This document shows positions 6,281 to 6,583 of a stretch of 6,583 nucleotides of DNA, piece after piece. Under the pieces are notes generated by a model. The model saw only the letters and a program-made list of their open reading frames with translations. It searched no databases and had not been told where the DNA came from. Within the stretch, counting starts at the first letter, position 1. Each line of letters opens with the position of its first letter. The position numbers and the translations under genes are program-made. The DNA is from JBDTMC01 sp039934475 (GTDB lineage Bacteria; Acidobacteriota; Terriglobia; Bryobacterales; Bryobacteraceae). The stretch is taken from assembly GCA_039934475.1 (NCBI GenBank), contig JBDTMC010000444.1, forward strand, positions 1 through 6,583, read 5' to 3'.

Positions 6281-6391
6281 AAAAAAGTGGGACAGGCTGG
6301 AGTATACTCCAGTCAGCGAATTTCCTCCGAGAGAATTCCCTTAGTATCAGTAGCCTACAGGGGTCGGAAATTCATGACAGTCCCCATTTTT
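6281..6391. repeat. REP/BIME-like or MITE-like palindromic element
   Basis: The segment is bounded by imperfect terminal inverted repeats: AAAAAAGTGGGACAGGC at the left (6281-6297) and GACAGTCCCCATTTTT at the right (6376-6391). Both share a GGGAC/GTCCC core beyond an A/T-run. Inside lie a perfect 16-base palindrome (6297-6312) and a nested hairpin: GAATTTCC at 6318-6325 pairs with GGAAATTC at 6366-6373, and within it CCCT at 6338-6341 pairs with AGGG at 6359-6362. Folded, it gives a closing stem and two arms. No transposase is nearby. GGGAC-type ends recall REP sequences mobilised in trans by Y1 (RAYT) transposases, but other copies in the genome would be needed to prove it. It begins 20 bases after the helicase stop and would be transcribed with it. 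Confidence 0.5.
6297..6312. repeat. Perfect 16-base palindrome
   Basis: CTGGAGTATACTCCAG is identical to its reverse complement. It can form a hairpin in RNA with a small central loop, or serve as a dimeric protein-binding site. It lies inside the larger palindromic element and is most simply one arm of it. Confidence 0.7.
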
Positions 6392-6425
6392 CTGCCCGCC
6401 GCTAGGTTCTCTTTCGATTGATTAG

Positions 6426-6463
6426 AAAAGGCTCCGGACCGTCGTCCGGGGCCTTTTTCTTTT
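6426..6463 (+). terminator. Intrinsic transcription terminator
   Basis: AAAAGGC-T-CCGGAC (6426-6439) pairs with GTCCGG-G-GCCTTTT (6444-6457) around a CGTC loop, with one T-G wobble. The stem is followed by a T-rich tract (TTTTTCTTTT, 6454-6463). The A-run before and the T-run after make it symmetric, so it could also end transcription coming from the right. It lies 165 bases beyond the helicase stop and probably ends the helicase operon, so the palindromic element would be included in the mRNA. Confidence 0.9.
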
Positions 6464-6538
6464 CCCGCCAGCGGAATTATATGGATTTGGGCGTATTCAT
6501 ACACTCGTAACCTTGTGTACCAAATATAGATATAGTTC

Positions 6539-6568
6539 TTGACGAGCCACTAGATCTAGGGTCATACT
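6539..6568 (+). promoter_or_regulatory. Candidate promoter for a gene beyond the right edge
   Basis: TTGACG (6539-6544) and CATACT (6563-6568) are separated by 18 bases, in AT-richer DNA after the terminator. The spacer contains the perfect 10-base palindrome CTAGATCTAG (6550-6559), a position where a repressor would block RNA polymerase. The upstream ATATAG direct pair (6524-6535) may add to local AT-richness. No gene start is visible before the window ends. Confidence 0.4.
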
Positions 6569-6583
6569 CCTGATTGGTTGCTG

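Noticed and set aside
6360..6391. GGGG...CCCC-ATTTTT as a separate intrinsic terminator
   Set aside because: The stem is only four base pairs around an 18-base loop and is better explained as part of the terminal inverted repeat of the palindromic element. The terminator at 6426-6463 is far stronger.

Overview
The window reads as chromosomal DNA of a Gram-negative-type bacterium of fairly high GC content, most likely an acidobacterium of the Solibacter/Bryobacter kind. That guess rests on the secreted FG-GAP/VCBS protein with many 'LGNGDGTF' units, the sulfatase/formylglycine enzyme pairing, and a small Lys-rich protein ahead of an RhlE-like helicase. It comes from general familiarity with these families, not from a search. 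Every gene found lies on the + strand.

Positions 3-4534 look like one tightly packed operon of four genes. They are the C-terminal end of a probable sulfatase (cut by the window edge), a secreted 727-residue beta-propeller protein with 14 FG-GAP/VCBS repeats, a leaderless parvulin-type (PpiC) peptidyl-prolyl isomerase, and a canonical copper-type formylglycine-generating enzyme (FGE) with both active-site cysteines. The first two gaps are 12 bases each. The PPIase stop overlaps a possible FGE start as ATGA. FGE converts the active-site Cys of sulfatases to formylglycine in the cytosol before export, so the gene order suggests a sulfatase with its own maturation enzyme, a possible folding helper and a secreted partner. 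The sulfatase call on the truncated first gene rests partly on this context.

Positions 4535-4830 hold no convincing gene. This stretch has short RNA-like hairpins and weak promoter candidates and is probably the leader of the next operon. That operon (4831-6260) encodes a 71-residue protein with a basic front half and an acidic back half, joined by a one-base TAATG overlap to a compact 404-residue DEAD-box RNA helicase with all core motifs.

Positions 6261-6583 are intergenic. They contain a compact, highly palindromic element (6281-6391) with imperfect terminal inverted repeats, resembling a REP/BIME or small MITE. A strong intrinsic terminator follows (6426-6463). After it comes AT-richer DNA with a promoter candidate (6539-6568) whose spacer contains a 10-base palindrome, probably serving a gene beyond the window. 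No tRNA, rRNA, CRISPR array or transposase gene was seen.
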